A stretch of DNA of 64,000 nucleotides from Paenarthrobacter histidinolovorans (GTDB lineage Bacteria > Actinomycetota > Actinomycetes > Actinomycetales > Micrococcaceae), in contig NZ_BMPM01000009.1 of the NCBI RefSeq assembly GCF_014647595.1, positions 1 to 64,000 on the forward strand, given 5' to 3'. Below are positions 24,166 through 32,356 of the stretch, piece after piece; within the stretch, counting starts at the first letter, position 1, and each line of letters begins with the position of its first letter. The translations under genes were made by a program, and so were the position numbers. Below the pieces are notes generated by a model. That model ran no database searches. It was not told the origin of the DNA and worked only from the letters and a program-made list of their open reading frames with translations.

Positions 24166-25170
24166 TCAGCCTACGTTGTTGGCTTCGCGGCCCTGCGAGA
24201 CCCAGTTGGGGTCTGCGGAGCGTGAACCCACGACGGCGTTCGCGGCTTGGTCGAGTACCTCAAGTTGTGCTGTCCCCAGTTGCAGGGACAGTGCCCCCAG
24301 GTTCTCGTCGATCCGGTGCGTTTTGCGCGTGCCGGGGATGGGAACCACAGAAATCCCGAGGCGCTGACCTTGGGTGAACAGCCAAGCCAGGGCTACCTGG
24401 GCAGGAGTTGCATCCAGCCCGCTGGCTACCTCGCGAACTGCGGCCACGACGGCCTGGTTTGCATCAAGTGCCTCGTCGCCAAAACGGGGGATCTTATGGC
24501 GGAAGTCGTTCTCGCCAAGGTCGCCCGCGCTAACGGTTCCTGTGAGGAATCCGCGGCCCAGCGGAGAATACGGCACAAACCCAACGCCAAGCTCCTTGGC
24601 TGCAGGAACAACGTTGAGCTCAACATCCCTGCTCCAGATTGACCATTCACTCTGGACCGCGGCAATGGGATGGACGGCGTTGGCCTGCCTGAGCTCCTCG
24701 GCTGTCACTTCGGACAGTCCGAGGTGCCGGACCTTGCCCTCACGGACCAGCTCCGCCATGGCCTCCACGGTTTCCACTATCGGAACGCGGAGGTCACGGC
24801 GGTGCAGGTAGTAGAGGTCAATCACGTCAGTGTCCAAGCGGCGGAGGCTCGCTTCCGCTGCTTGCCTGACGTAGGGCGCATCCCCGCGGACTCCCGTGTA
24901 CCCGTCCGCGGGGTTGCCCTCAATTCCAAACTTCGTGGCCACCTGGATCCCGTCGCGGCGCTCTTTCAGGAGCCTGCCCACGAGTTCCTCGTTGCTGCCC
25001 GCGCCGTAAACATCCGCTGTGTCGATGAAAGTGATGCCCGCGTCCACGGCATGCCTCAGTGTTTGCAGGCCTTCCTCCGGATCGATTCCGCCGTAAACCG
25101 GGGTGAGTGCCATTCCACCGAAACCGAGTGGGCTGACAGTGAGGCCATCTCCGAGTTGAACTGCAGTCAT
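24166..25170 (-). CDS. Aldo/keto reductase
   Basis: A 334-residue NADPH-dependent (beta/alpha)8 oxidoreductase. The catalytic tetrad is visible: Asp and Tyr in FIDTADVYG, Lys in VATKFG and His in YYLHRRD; the C-terminal VVPIPGTRKTHRIDENLGA binds NADPH. Start ATG 25170 has GGAG at 6-nt spacing; the frame's upstream ATG at 25182 does not. First of two genes with the glyoxalase II-like hydrolase. Substrate: reactive aldehydes or ketones in general. Confidence 0.92.
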   Translation of the reverse strand: MTAVQLGDGLTVSPLGFGGMALTPVYGGIDPEEGLQTLRHAVDAGITFIDTADVYGAGSNEELVGRLLKERRDGIQVATKFGIEGNPADGYTGVRGDAPYVRQAAEASLRRLDTDVIDLYYLHRRDLRVPIVETVEAMAELVREGKVRHLGLSEVTAEELRQANAVHPIAAVQSEWSIWSRDVELNVVPAAKELGVGFVPYSPLGRGFLTGTVSAGDLGENDFRHKIPRFGDEALDANQAVVAAVREVASGLDATPAQVALAWLFTQGQRLGISVVPIPGTRKTHRIDENLGALSLQLGTAQLEVLDQAANAVVGSRSADPNWVSQGREANNVG

Positions 25171-25261
25171 GAACTTCTCCAATGCGCGTTTGGGTGCTCT
25201 TGAAGGCGTGAACCCGCTGTTGTCGGCGGGTATTCCCGGGGAATTCCTCCAGTTGCCCTGC

Positions 25262-25329
25262 CCGATTCGATGCTTAGCTGCAGGACGTGCCGTGCGAGAG
25301 GTACGGTGTGCAGCTAAGCATCGAATCGG
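25262..25329. repeat. Long perfect inverted repeat after the SMR operon
   Basis: 21-bp perfect arms (left arm starts CCGATTCGATGCTTAGCTGC) with a 26-nt interior in which CCGT can pair with ACGG. It is 18 bp past the stop of the second SMR gene and has no U-tract, so it is a hairpin-type 3' end or a palindromic element unrelated in sequence to copies A-D. Confidence 0.75.
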
Positions 25330-25347
25330 AGCGGTACGAAGCCGGAG

Positions 25348-25722
25348 CTACTCGGCGTTGGCTGCAGGTTTCCCGGCAGGCAACGCCTTCAAACCAGCGG
25401 CACAGCCTACGATTCCGGCAATAAAGAGCAGCTTCAGCGGGCTCGCGGATTCCACACCCGTGATCATGGCCCAGCCAACGGTCAATGCCGCGCCGATGCC
25501 CACCCAGACCGCGTACGCAGTGCCGAGGGGGATGCGCTTCACGGCGATACCCAGTCCGAGCATGCTCAGGACTGCGGTCACAGCGAAGACCAACGTGGGC
25601 ATGAGTTGCGTGAAGCCATCGGAGAGCCCCAAAGCTGTTGCCCAGACGGCTTCGAGGAGGGCAGAAGCCAGGAGGATCGCCCAGAAGATTCCGTTACCGG
25701 TGTTCTTGGTTTGTGTCGTCAT
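25348..25722 (-). CDS. SMR-family exporter subunit (second of pair)
   Basis: A 124-residue protein with four hydrophobic helices. The key membrane Glu is in ALLEAVWATAL, and PLGTAYAVWVGIGA is the SMR signature; EAVW with GTAYAVW is the Gdx/SugE subtype rather than EmrE. It has an N-terminal extension and a longer C-terminus than its partner. Two bp from the partner gene, so the pair probably makes a heterodimer. A guanidine-III riboswitch upstream points to guanidinium as substrate. Confidence 0.88.
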   Translation of the reverse strand: MTTQTKNTGNGIFWAILLASALLEAVWATALGLSDGFTQLMPTLVFAVTAVLSMLGLGIAVKRIPLGTAYAVWVGIGAALTVGWAMITGVESASPLKLLFIAGIVGCAAGLKALPAGKPAANAE

Positions 25723-25724
25723 GG

Positions 25725-26039
25725 CTATGCCACCACCTTAAGGCCGACCACGCATGCGCCAATGCCGGCAAGCAGGAGCAGCCGGGCCGTCGTCGCAGGT
25801 TCAACCTTGGTAACCATCGCGTAAGTCGCGGTCAGCACTACGCCAACACCGACCCACACGGCATATGCGGTGCCGGTTGGGATGGTTTGCATGGCAATTG
25901 CGAGGCCACCCATGCTGGCGATCACGGATACCAGGAAGACCACTGTGGGCACGGGTTTGCGGAAGCCCTTGGAACGGTGCAGAGCTGCGGCCCATACGGC
26001 CTCGAGCGCACCGGAAAGGATGAGGATTAACCACGACAT
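25725..26039 (-). CDS. SMR-family exporter subunit (Gdx/SugE-like, first of pair)
   Basis: A 104-residue four-helix proton-coupled exporter. Functional Glu in SGALEAVWAAAL and signature TGTAYAVWVGVG. Length is exactly typical of SMR. SD AAAGGAAA lies 5 nt before the ATG and directly after the guanidine-III aptamer, so translation of the pair should rise when guanidine is bound. Divergence from its partner suggests an obligate two-component pump with opposite membrane orientations, as known for other paired SMRs; orientation is inferred. Confidence 0.92.
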   Translation of the reverse strand: MSWLILILSGALEAVWAAALHRSKGFRKPVPTVVFLVSVIASMGGLAIAMQTIPTGTAYAVWVGVGVVLTATYAMVTKVEPATTARLLLLAGIGACVVGLKVVA

Positions 26040-26053
26040 GACATTTCCTTTGG

Positions 26054-26092
26054 CCAGTCTTGTCGCGTGCCGGGTACTGAACCGTCGTCCGG
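26054..26092 (-). ncRNA. Guanidine-III (ykkC-III) riboswitch
   Basis: On the minus strand the sequence runs CCGGACGA, then a short variable arm, GTACCCGG, a variable 5-nt link, and GACAAGACTGG. These conserved blocks, their order and spacing match the guanidine-III class (Rfam RF01763), an H-type pseudoknot. ACTGG can pair with TCAGT in the 5' half (P2), and the two CCGG blocks form P1. The aptamer ends 2-3 nt before the SD of the SMR pair, which suggests translational control. Confidence 0.9.
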
Positions 26093-26171
26093 AGGTTCCA
26101 GAGGGGAACCTTCATTTCAGGCTAGCAACTCCGGCGCGGGGTGGCTACTTCCGGTGGTTAACGTCACCACC

Positions 26172-26801
26172 TCAGGCGTGGGTGGGCTCCACATGGTCGA
26201 TCGAGATCACCGCGACAAAGCCCCGCCCGGAGATTTCAGGGCTGCGGGTGTCCGAACCCACGACGGCGTCGTAGCGGGACAGCTCAACAGGTTCGCCGGG
26301 GCTGGTAGCGGGCTCGCCGCCGTCGGATTCTTCCTCCGCAGCTGCTCCGGGCGCAACCGTCGCCTTGCCTTCCAACAACACCGCCAACTGGCCCTCGAAC
26401 ACCGGGTGGGCGCGCTTCTTGGAGATCTCAACGATCGACGTGTAACCCTTGAAAGCACCTTCGCGTGCGATGACGTTGAGGTCCCGGATGTCGCCGGTGG
26501 GGAGAGTCGCCGAGGACGCGGCCTCGCCGGAGAAACGGAACGGACGGTACTTCTCCAGCGGGTGCTCCGAGCCGTCGACGGTGAGGAGCAGCAGCTCGCC
26601 GTCGATGATGGTGATGACCCGTTCCATGCCCGGGAACACGGAAAAATCGCCCGCTTTCGAGACGTCGGCAATGCTGACCCGCCAATCCCACGCGCCGTCC
26701 TGTGCGGAGGCTGCCTGCGGGTGGCTTGCGAGCTGGCGCGTCACCCCGCCCCCGTTGCGCCACGGTTCGGGACGGATGTCAGCAAAACGGATAATCTCCA
26801 T
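26172..26801 (-). CDS. HutD/Ves-family cupin-like protein
   Basis: A 209-residue protein with the HutD family blocks: PWRNGGGVTRQLA near residue 13, RVSIADVSKAGDFSVFPGMERV and GDIRDLNVIAR. HutD accompanies histidine-utilisation genes in proteobacteria, where its exact role is unclear; here no hut genes are nearby. Its start is about 100 bp from the divergent trpF. An acidic, Glu-rich linker of about 20 residues lies near residue 155. Function not established. Confidence 0.85.
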   Translation of the reverse strand: MEIIRFADIRPEPWRNGGGVTRQLASHPQAASAQDGAWDWRVSIADVSKAGDFSVFPGMERVITIIDGELLLLTVDGSEHPLEKYRPFRFSGEAASSATLPTGDIRDLNVIAREGAFKGYTSIVEISKKRAHPVFEGQLAVLLEGKATVAPGAAAEEESDGGEPATSPGEPVELSRYDAVVGSDTRSPEISGRGFVAVISIDHVEPTHA

Positions 26802-26900
26802 CCGACCAGCCTAATGGTGGACCCGGGTTCTCTGACGGCAACGCGGCTTGCTAACGTCATATGTGGAAAACGTTGTTGCTGGTATTGCGGGAGGCGCTGG

Positions 26901-27497
26901 ATGTTCGTCAAAGTGTGCGGCTTGAGCACGCCCGAATCAGTGCGTGAAGCCGTCGACGCCGGTGCTGACGCCGTCGGTTTCGTCCTCACCGCCAGCCCGC
27001 GTGAGGTCAGCCCGGACCAGGTCCGCATTCTGCTCCCGCTGGTGCCCGCCGGCGTGCATGCGGTGGGTGTTTTCCGGCACGAATCTGCCGCTGACGCCGT
27101 GGCTGTTGCGCAGGCGGCGGGTCTGGAGTGGGTGCAGTTGCACGGTCGCCGGACCGCCGCGGACGTCACCACAGTGCACGACGCCGGGATGCGGCTCATC
27201 CGCGCCGTCACCATGAGTGCCTCCAAGGACGAGTTCGCCGACCTGGGCGAGGACGTATTCCTGATCGACGCCGCTGTGCCGGGGTCGGGGGAGTCTTGGG
27301 ACTACGGGTCCGTCCAAGCAAAAGGGCTGGATGGCCGGGAGTGGCTCCTTGCCGGGGGACTTGAACCGGGCAACGTGGCCTTCGCTGCGGCTGCTGCCGG
27401 GGCGTGGGGCGTTGACGTTTCGTCGGGTGTTGAGGCGTCCCGCGGCGTGAAGGACCTGGCCAAGATCCGCGCCTTCGTCGCAGCCGCCAAAGCCTGA
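26901..27497 (+). CDS. trpF: Phosphoribosylanthranilate isomerase-like protein
   Basis: A 198-residue (beta/alpha)8 protein. KVCGL near the N-terminus carries the catalytic Cys, VQLHGR and LIDAAVPGSG the substrate-binding strands, and AGGLEPGNV plus WGVDVSSGVE (general acid Asp) the phosphate-binding end. Reaction: N-(5-phosphoribosyl)anthranilate to CdRP in tryptophan synthesis. GGGAGG is 6 nt before the ATG. No other trp genes are in the window, so it may serve a scattered pathway, or be a relative with another ketose-isomerase role. Confidence 0.85.
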   Translation: MFVKVCGLSTPESVREAVDAGADAVGFVLTASPREVSPDQVRILLPLVPAGVHAVGVFRHESAADAVAVAQAAGLEWVQLHGRRTAADVTTVHDAGMRLIRAVTMSASKDEFADLGEDVFLIDAAVPGSGESWDYGSVQAKGLDGREWLLAGGLEPGNVAFAAAAAGAWGVDVSSGVEASRGVKDLAKIRAFVAAAKA

Positions 27498-27643
27498 CCC
27501 TTCCTCACGTCCCGCCTGCTTGAGCTGGACCCTTGGTGGGAACCCCTGGGGATGTGAGGGCATCGGGCCGTGCGGCTGAAGTCAGGGAAGATTCAGGGCA
27601 TACCCCTAGGCATTTTGTCGGGCCGACAGGAGAGAATGAGGAC

Positions 27644-28045
27644 ATGAAAACGATCCTTAACGTCATCTGGCTTGTCTTCGGTGGGTTCTGGCTGGCCCTG
27701 GGCTACTTTGCGGCAGGCATTATCTGCTGCGTCCTCATCGTGACGATCCCCTGGGGCATCGCCTCGTTCCGGATCGGGGCTTACTGCCTGTGGCCCTTCG
27801 GGCAGATGGTGGTTGAGAAGCCGGGCGGCGCTGGGGTGTTCGCTCTCCTGGGCAACGTCATCTGGTTGTTGGTGGCTGGCATCTGGATCGCCATCGGCCA
27901 CGTGGTTACGGCGTTTGCCATGGCCATCACCATCATTGGCATCCCGTTGGCCATCGCCAACCTGAAGCTCATCCCGGTTTCGCTCATGCCCCTGGGCAAG
28001 CAGATTGTGCCTACCAACCAGCCGTTCGTCAGCACGTACCGCTAG
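27644..28045 (+). CDS. yccF: YccF-domain inner membrane protein
   Basis: A 133-residue protein with two YccF (DUF307) units, each with paired hydrophobic helices (VIWLVFGGFWLALGYF and VIWLLVAGIWIAIGHV), and TIPWGIASFRIGAY/ IGIPLAIANLKL repeats. The internal duplication is clear. ATG 27644 is preceded by AGGAGAG and GAGGA. Function unknown; it converges with the sialidase gene and shares CTAG with its stop. Confidence 0.88.
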   Translation: MKTILNVIWLVFGGFWLALGYFAAGIICCVLIVTIPWGIASFRIGAYCLWPFGQMVVEKPGGAGVFALLGNVIWLLVAGIWIAIGHVVTAFAMAITIIGIPLAIANLKLIPVSLMPLGKQIVPTNQPFVSTYR

Positions 28046-29703
28046 TCCGCAGCCACCGCCCCGGTGCGCAGATCGAAACGGAACGTCCGCTCCATACGCA
28101 CCCTGCCGCCGTCGGCCTCTGCCGTGAACAGAATCTGCAACGTGCTGCGCTCAAGGTCCGACGCCGTGATGGTGTAGCTCGGCGTGAAGTAGAGGACGTG
28201 CTCGCCGGGCAACAGGGTGGTGGGCGGGAAATCGCCTACGTTGTGGTGCGGTCCGAGAAGTACGACGCCGGTAGCCGGCTGGGTGCCCGGGTTCCGGACG
28301 CGTCCGGTGAAAGCGAGGATGTCCCCGGCTTTGTACCCCGGGACGATGGGCCCGTAGTTGAGGTCCTGCGCTTCCCGGGTGCCCAGAACCTGGTCGCCGG
28401 CGTAGCCTTGCCCGATTTCCTTCCATGTTTGGACATCCCATTGACCGTCGCTGGTGGATGGGATCACGTGGAAGTCTCCGGCGTTCTGCCACACAGCGGG
28501 CCTGCCGGGGGTAACGGACCGCAACTCCATGTCGAAGACCAGGCCCGAAGGCTCCGGAGCAGCTGGCAGACGCGCGGAAAGCAATCCGGTCAGCTGCCCC
28601 GCCGGAATCGAAGCGAACACAATTTCCCTGTACCCGTCCCGTTCGTAGAGCACGCCGATGTTCCCGTCCGGTAGCCGCGTCACAGTGGAATAGGCCGAGC
28701 TTCCCGGGCACAGCAGCAACTTTGCGGGCCAAGTAGCGCCGTTGTCGGGGGAGAGGCTCAGCACGGTGTTTCGTCGGAGGTGAGGGTCGTGGTTGTTGCT
28801 CGCGAGCAGCCAGGTTGAGGTCTCCGCCGAACCCGGCGCATGAACAGCAGGCTGTCCGTCGAAGCGGGCCAGGGAGCCGTTGTCGCTGGGATCCGGCAGG
28901 TCCGGAACGGGCTGCAGTGGGCTCCATGTCTGGCCGCCGTCCTCGGACACGGCGGACAGCCGGCATGGTGTGGCCCTCGAATGCAGGAGCAGCCGGCCAT
29001 CATCCAGGCACACTACTTTGTTCTCGTTCGGGCCCACGCCTGTGGTGCCCGGACCGATCAGCTCGCCCAACTGCCACGTCTCACCGTGATCGTCGCTGAA
29101 CGCGGAGGCGGCCATGATGGAGCCCTCCATCAGCAGCACGTACTGTTGCACCAACCGGCCCGCAAAAGGACCGGTGTGGATCTGGATGCCTTGCCCGGCG
29201 GCCGCGAAAAGGCCGGTGATTCCAGGGTTTTTCAGCTGCGCGGTAAGCCGACGGTGCTGCCAGGTGCCGCCGTCGTCGTCGGAGTAGCTGACGTCCGCAT
29301 GCTGCACGTCGTCCTCCGGCTCCAAGCCCGCAACGGCTTCGAAGAAGCCCGAGTGTGTTCCGGCCGCGTGGAACATGAAGATTCGCCCGGTATCGGCGTC
29401 CACCAGCAGGCTTGGGTCGCCGAAACCCTGAAGCCCGGCGCCCGTGCGGACCAGCTGTTGTGGCTCCCAGGTAACTCCGTTGTCGAAGCTGCGTCTGAGC
29501 AGGAGGTCGATGGGGTTGGGGAGGTCGTCCAGGTTGGGCCGGCCATCATAGGCGGCCAAAATTGTTCCCCGCATGCTGACGGCCAAAGCCGGGATGCGGT
29601 ACTGCCGGTAACCGCCCACGCCGCGCGTCGCCAGGACGTGTTCGGCATCGGGGACGGCAAGGGGGAAGGCAGAACTGGAAGAGCCCAAGAGGTAGGAGGT
29701 CAC
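28042..29703 (-). CDS. Sialidase (neuraminidase, GH33-like)
   Basis: A 553-residue six-bladed beta-propeller glycosidase. The YRIPAL motif (FRIP-type, catalytic Arg) is near residue 34, and five Asp-boxes follow (SFDNGVTW, SDDDGGTW, SDDHGETW, SEDGGQTW, SPDNGATW). The last ~150 residues form a beta-rich add-on. No signal peptide is visible, so it may act in the cytosol. Start is uncertain: GTG 29703 abuts GGAGGT directly. It is 9 bp from the ComB-like gene, ending a three-gene operon. Confidence 0.85.
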   Translation of the reverse strand: MTSYLLGSSSSAFPLAVPDAEHVLATRGVGGYRQYRIPALAVSMRGTILAAYDGRPNLDDLPNPIDLLLRRSFDNGVTWEPQQLVRTGAGLQGFGDPSLLVDADTGRIFMFHAAGTHSGFFEAVAGLEPEDDVQHADVSYSDDDGGTWQHRRLTAQLKNPGITGLFAAAGQGIQIHTGPFAGRLVQQYVLLMEGSIMAASAFSDDHGETWQLGELIGPGTTGVGPNENKVVCLDDGRLLLHSRATPCRLSAVSEDGGQTWSPLQPVPDLPDPSDNGSLARFDGQPAVHAPGSAETSTWLLASNNHDPHLRRNTVLSLSPDNGATWPAKLLLCPGSSAYSTVTRLPDGNIGVLYERDGYREIVFASIPAGQLTGLLSARLPAAPEPSGLVFDMELRSVTPGRPAVWQNAGDFHVIPSTSDGQWDVQTWKEIGQGYAGDQVLGTREAQDLNYGPIVPGYKAGDILAFTGRVRNPGTQPATGVVLLGPHHNVGDFPPTTLLPGEHVLYFTPSYTITASDLERSTLQILFTAEADGGRVRMERTFRFDLRTGAVAAD

Positions 29704-29712
29704 ACCTCCATG

Positions 29713-30483
29713 CTAGCTGGACACTCCCCGGTAAGCACCGTCCCGCAGGAGGGCAACGTCGGAACCGGCGTCAAGCTCTGCTGCGATGACGACGTCGTCC
29801 CCGTAGCCGCCGTCGATCAGTTCACGGCCACTGGAACACCCCCGCAAAACACCCGCAAGATGAGGTTCTGCAGCGTCGAAGGCAGCAGCTGCGGCCGACG
29901 CCTCCGGTGAAAAGTTGTGACGCCCCGCCGCCGCGAGACCTGCTATGAACGCCCCGGCTCCGAGTTGGTCCTCCAGCGCCGGCCGCAGGTGCCCGTTGCC
30001 CCATTTCTCACCCGCAGCAATGACCGCAATAACGGCATCATCCGGCAGCGTGGCATGCACCCAATCTGCCGTGGCGGCCGCATTCCGCAACGAAACGGCC
30101 ACCACCTGACGGGCTGAACCGGCCAACTCATGGCTGATGGTTGAACCGTTGGGGGAGGGGAGAACCACCCGATCGAGTGACGGCGCAGAACGGAGGCTCC
30201 CAGGCGACAGGCTCAGCCCTTCCGAACCCCGCGGCCCTGCCAGCGTGGCCCGCCGGTGGGCCGCGAACTCGCTCGCGCCCGCGTCCCGCAGCGGATAAGG
30301 AAACACCACCGCCCCGCGATCCACCGCAACGCTGACGCACGTGGTGAACGAAAGGACGTCAACCACCACCGCAAGGTCAGCTCCGGGCACCACCGCACGG
30401 GCGCCGTCGAGCCCCCATTCAAACCGGACCGAGTACGGCAGTTGCCGCTGCGGCGCGCCGGGTTCGCTGAGCACGCCGCTCAC
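29713..30483 (-). CDS. 2-phosphosulfolactate phosphatase family (ComB-like)
   Basis: A 256-residue protein of the ComB family, which removes phosphate from 2-phosphosulfolactate in coenzyme M synthesis in archaea. Blocks VVVDVLSFTT, LPSPNGST, VIAAGEKW, EDQLGAGA and GCSSGRELIDGGYGDDV are all typical. In bacteria without coenzyme M the true substrate is unknown; a sulfonate or acidic-group phosphatase role is possible. GTG start overlaps the stop of the upstream HD gene (GTGA). Confidence 0.85.
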   Translation of the reverse strand: MSGVLSEPGAPQRQLPYSVRFEWGLDGARAVVPGADLAVVVDVLSFTTCVSVAVDRGAVVFPYPLRDAGASEFAAHRRATLAGPRGSEGLSLSPGSLRSAPSLDRVVLPSPNGSTISHELAGSARQVVAVSLRNAAATADWVHATLPDDAVIAVIAAGEKWGNGHLRPALEDQLGAGAFIAGLAAAGRHNFSPEASAAAAAFDAAEPHLAGVLRGCSSGRELIDGGYGDDVVIAAELDAGSDVALLRDGAYRGVSS

Positions 30484-31349
30484 GCGAGTTCGCCGGCAAG
30501 GTTCCGGCGGGCGGCGTCCAGCCAGAGGCCTTGTGCGCGTTCGCTGTGGAACAGCGGGTCCAGCTCCAGCAGTTGGCGAACGACGGCGGCACGCCCCGTT
30601 GCGAAGTCGTCGTCGCTGACGTGGGCGTAGTCTTCGCGGACGGCAGCCAAATATCGTGCGTACGACTGCTCATCCGCACCCAACACAGAAAGGTCCGCAT
30701 CGCAGAGCAGCGCCCCTGCATGGTCGCCGGGGTCCGGCTGGTGACTGGACGTGAGCCGGACCAAGCGGGCAACCTCGGCAACATCGGCGGGGGCCAGGCC
30801 GGCAGCCGTGAGGCGATGCTCGGCCAAGAGGGCTGACTCTTCTTCGTCCTGACCGGCTACGCCTTCATAGACGGCATCGTGAAACCACGCGGCGAGCGAT
30901 ACGGTGCGGGCGGGCAGGGCCGGCTCGGTCAGGACGTCGAGGGCTTCAAGGACCGACAACAGGTGGGTCCGGCTATGGTATTTCCGCCCGTCCTCTCCCC
31001 ACCGTTCCAGCAGTTCAAGGCCCAGTTCCTCGTGCCCGGGGTAAATGGCGTTCCAGCGTTCCAGCAGGGGCACGGTCAAGGCTTTGCTGCGTTCCCGGGC
31101 CGGGATGCGCAAACCACTGGCGATCAGTTTGCGCACCAGGATCCGGGCTTCCACGGGAATGGCACCGGCCAGGACAAGGCTGTCGTAGCGGCGTTCCGGT
31201 ACGTCGTAGTGATCTCCGTCGAAGGCACGCTCCGGCACTCCGGCTGCGGCCGCGAAGGCGTGCAGCTCATCCAGCGACGTGTCCGACACCAGGTGCGAAA
31301 AGACGGTTCCGTGCGCTGGCCACAGGGGCGGATCGACGTAGATGGCCAT
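30480..31349 (-). CDS. DUF4031 - HD-hydrolase fusion protein
   Basis: A 289-residue two-domain protein. Residues 1-85 are DUF4031 (IYVDPPLWPAHGTVFSHL, FDGDHYDVPERRY); residues 95-289 are an HD-superfamily metal-dependent hydrolase (YHSRTHL, WFHDAVY, SSHQPD, CDADLSVLG). ATG 31349 is preferred to the upstream TTG 31355. TACACT lies 6 nt before the ATG with no SD, suggesting a leaderless mRNA. First gene of the operon with ComB-like and sialidase genes. Substrate unknown; HD relatives hydrolyse phosphate esters. Confidence 0.85.
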   Translation of the reverse strand: MAIYVDPPLWPAHGTVFSHLVSDTSLDELHAFAAAAGVPERAFDGDHYDVPERRYDSLVLAGAIPVEARILVRKLIASGLRIPARERSKALTVPLLERWNAIYPGHEELGLELLERWGEDGRKYHSRTHLLSVLEALDVLTEPALPARTVSLAAWFHDAVYEGVAGQDEEESALLAEHRLTAAGLAPADVAEVARLVRLTSSHQPDPGDHAGALLCDADLSVLGADEQSYARYLAAVREDYAHVSDDDFATGRAAVVRQLLELDPLFHSERAQGLWLDAARRNLAGELA

Positions 31350-31389
31350 GGCCAAAGTGTAGTCCCGGACGTGAACCCTTCAACGCGGA

Positions 31390-32268
31390 CTACCCCAGCA
31401 AGAGTCGGGCGCGCTCCGAAGCGTCGTGGCGGATCTTTTTCACTTCTGCCACCTCGGTCTCCAGCTCCTTCATCCGCGTGGTCAAGTACTTGTCCAGCAC
31501 GGTGGTGATCTTCGCGTCGAAGCCGGTGCTCTCCCGGCATGTTGCGTCCGTGACGGCGATCTTCAACTCTTTCTGGCCCCCTGCGTCGAGTCCTGCCGAG
31601 ACAGCTTCACCGGGGTGGCTGTAAGGGAAGGCCGTGGTGGACATGCATTCTTTCCAGGAGTCCACGGCGGACTGGATCCCGGCGTCCTGGCCCGCGGCGT
31701 TGGTGGCGACCATCAGGGAGTTGAAAGCCAATGCGGTGGCCCTCATGTAATTGTCGGCAGTCCCATAGATGGCCGTAATGCCCTCGGCCTTGCAACCTCC
31801 CCACAGCATCCCCGTACCTGCTGAGGACTGGACTACGTTCTGCTCCGGCGACCCACTGCCGTTGAGGGCCTGCTGAAAAGCGGGGTCCGCCATGAGTTTG
31901 CCAAGCTCGGAGTCAGGGGCGGGCTCACCCGGTCCCTTGGACTTGGTTGATGCGTATCCCGAAGCCCGCGCAGTCTCAACGCTGAGCGTATCGAAGCCTA
32001 CGTGGTGTTTGAGATCCACGGACTGTTGCCCCGTAGCCGGTGTGTAGTCGTATCCGGCCTTGGCCATGCACCGACGCACGGCTTCAGCCACCCCCTTTTC
32101 GGCCACAGAGTCCGCGGAGGCGAACTGCTCCGCGGTCAAGGTCATTCCGGACACGGGGTGGTCCGCGGGTTTTGTGAGCATGGAGGAAACTCCCGGCGTG
32201 GCGGCGGCTGCCAATGTTGCGGCAGCGCCGGCAGCAAGAATCAGGGCCCCAATGGTCTTCTTTTTCAC
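31390..32268 (-). CDS. Exported protein of unknown function with four cysteines
   Basis: A 292-residue predicted secreted protein. GTG start has AAGGAG 5 nt before it. N-terminus MKKKTIGALILAAGAAATLAAA is a Sec signal peptide. The mature part repeats a Cys-Met pattern (RRCMAKAGYDY near residue 66, then WKECMSTTAFPY near 207) with two more Cys, suggesting two disulfides and an internal duplication. No lipobox Cys. A charged helical tail (KYLTTRMKELETEVAEVKKI) ends it. Not recognised; upstream of the two-component genes by 88 bp but separated by a hairpin. Confidence 0.75.
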   Translation of the reverse strand: MKKKTIGALILAAGAAATLAAAATPGVSSMLTKPADHPVSGMTLTAEQFASADSVAEKGVAEAVRRCMAKAGYDYTPATGQQSVDLKHHVGFDTLSVETARASGYASTKSKGPGEPAPDSELGKLMADPAFQQALNGSGSPEQNVVQSSAGTGMLWGGCKAEGITAIYGTADNYMRATALAFNSLMVATNAAGQDAGIQSAVDSWKECMSTTAFPYSHPGEAVSAGLDAGGQKELKIAVTDATCRESTGFDAKITTVLDKYLTTRMKELETEVAEVKKIRHDASERARLLLG

Positions 32269-32318
32269 AGTTTCTCCTTCTTGACGAATTATGGTCGGTT
32301 TTTGGCAATGCAGTGGCC

Positions 32319-32338
32319 GGCCCTGGTGTTCCAGGGCC
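32319..32338. terminator. Hairpin after the NarL-type regulator gene
   Basis: A perfect 8-bp stem GGCCCTGG/CCAGGGCC with a TGTT loop, 18 bp past the response-regulator stop on the minus strand. It lacks a clear U-tract, so terminator function is tentative. Confidence 0.5.
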
Positions 32339-32356
32339 TGGTTGAAGGGTGGAGAT

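Noticed and set aside
26040..26160. ykkC (guanidine-I) or mini-ykkC (guanidine-II) leader before the SMR pair
   Set aside because: Neither the guanidine-I core nor paired ACGR hairpins are present; guanidine-III blocks match instead.
27498..27643. Small gene between trpF and yccF
   Set aside because: The open frame here is simply the upstream extension of yccF and is not like the family.
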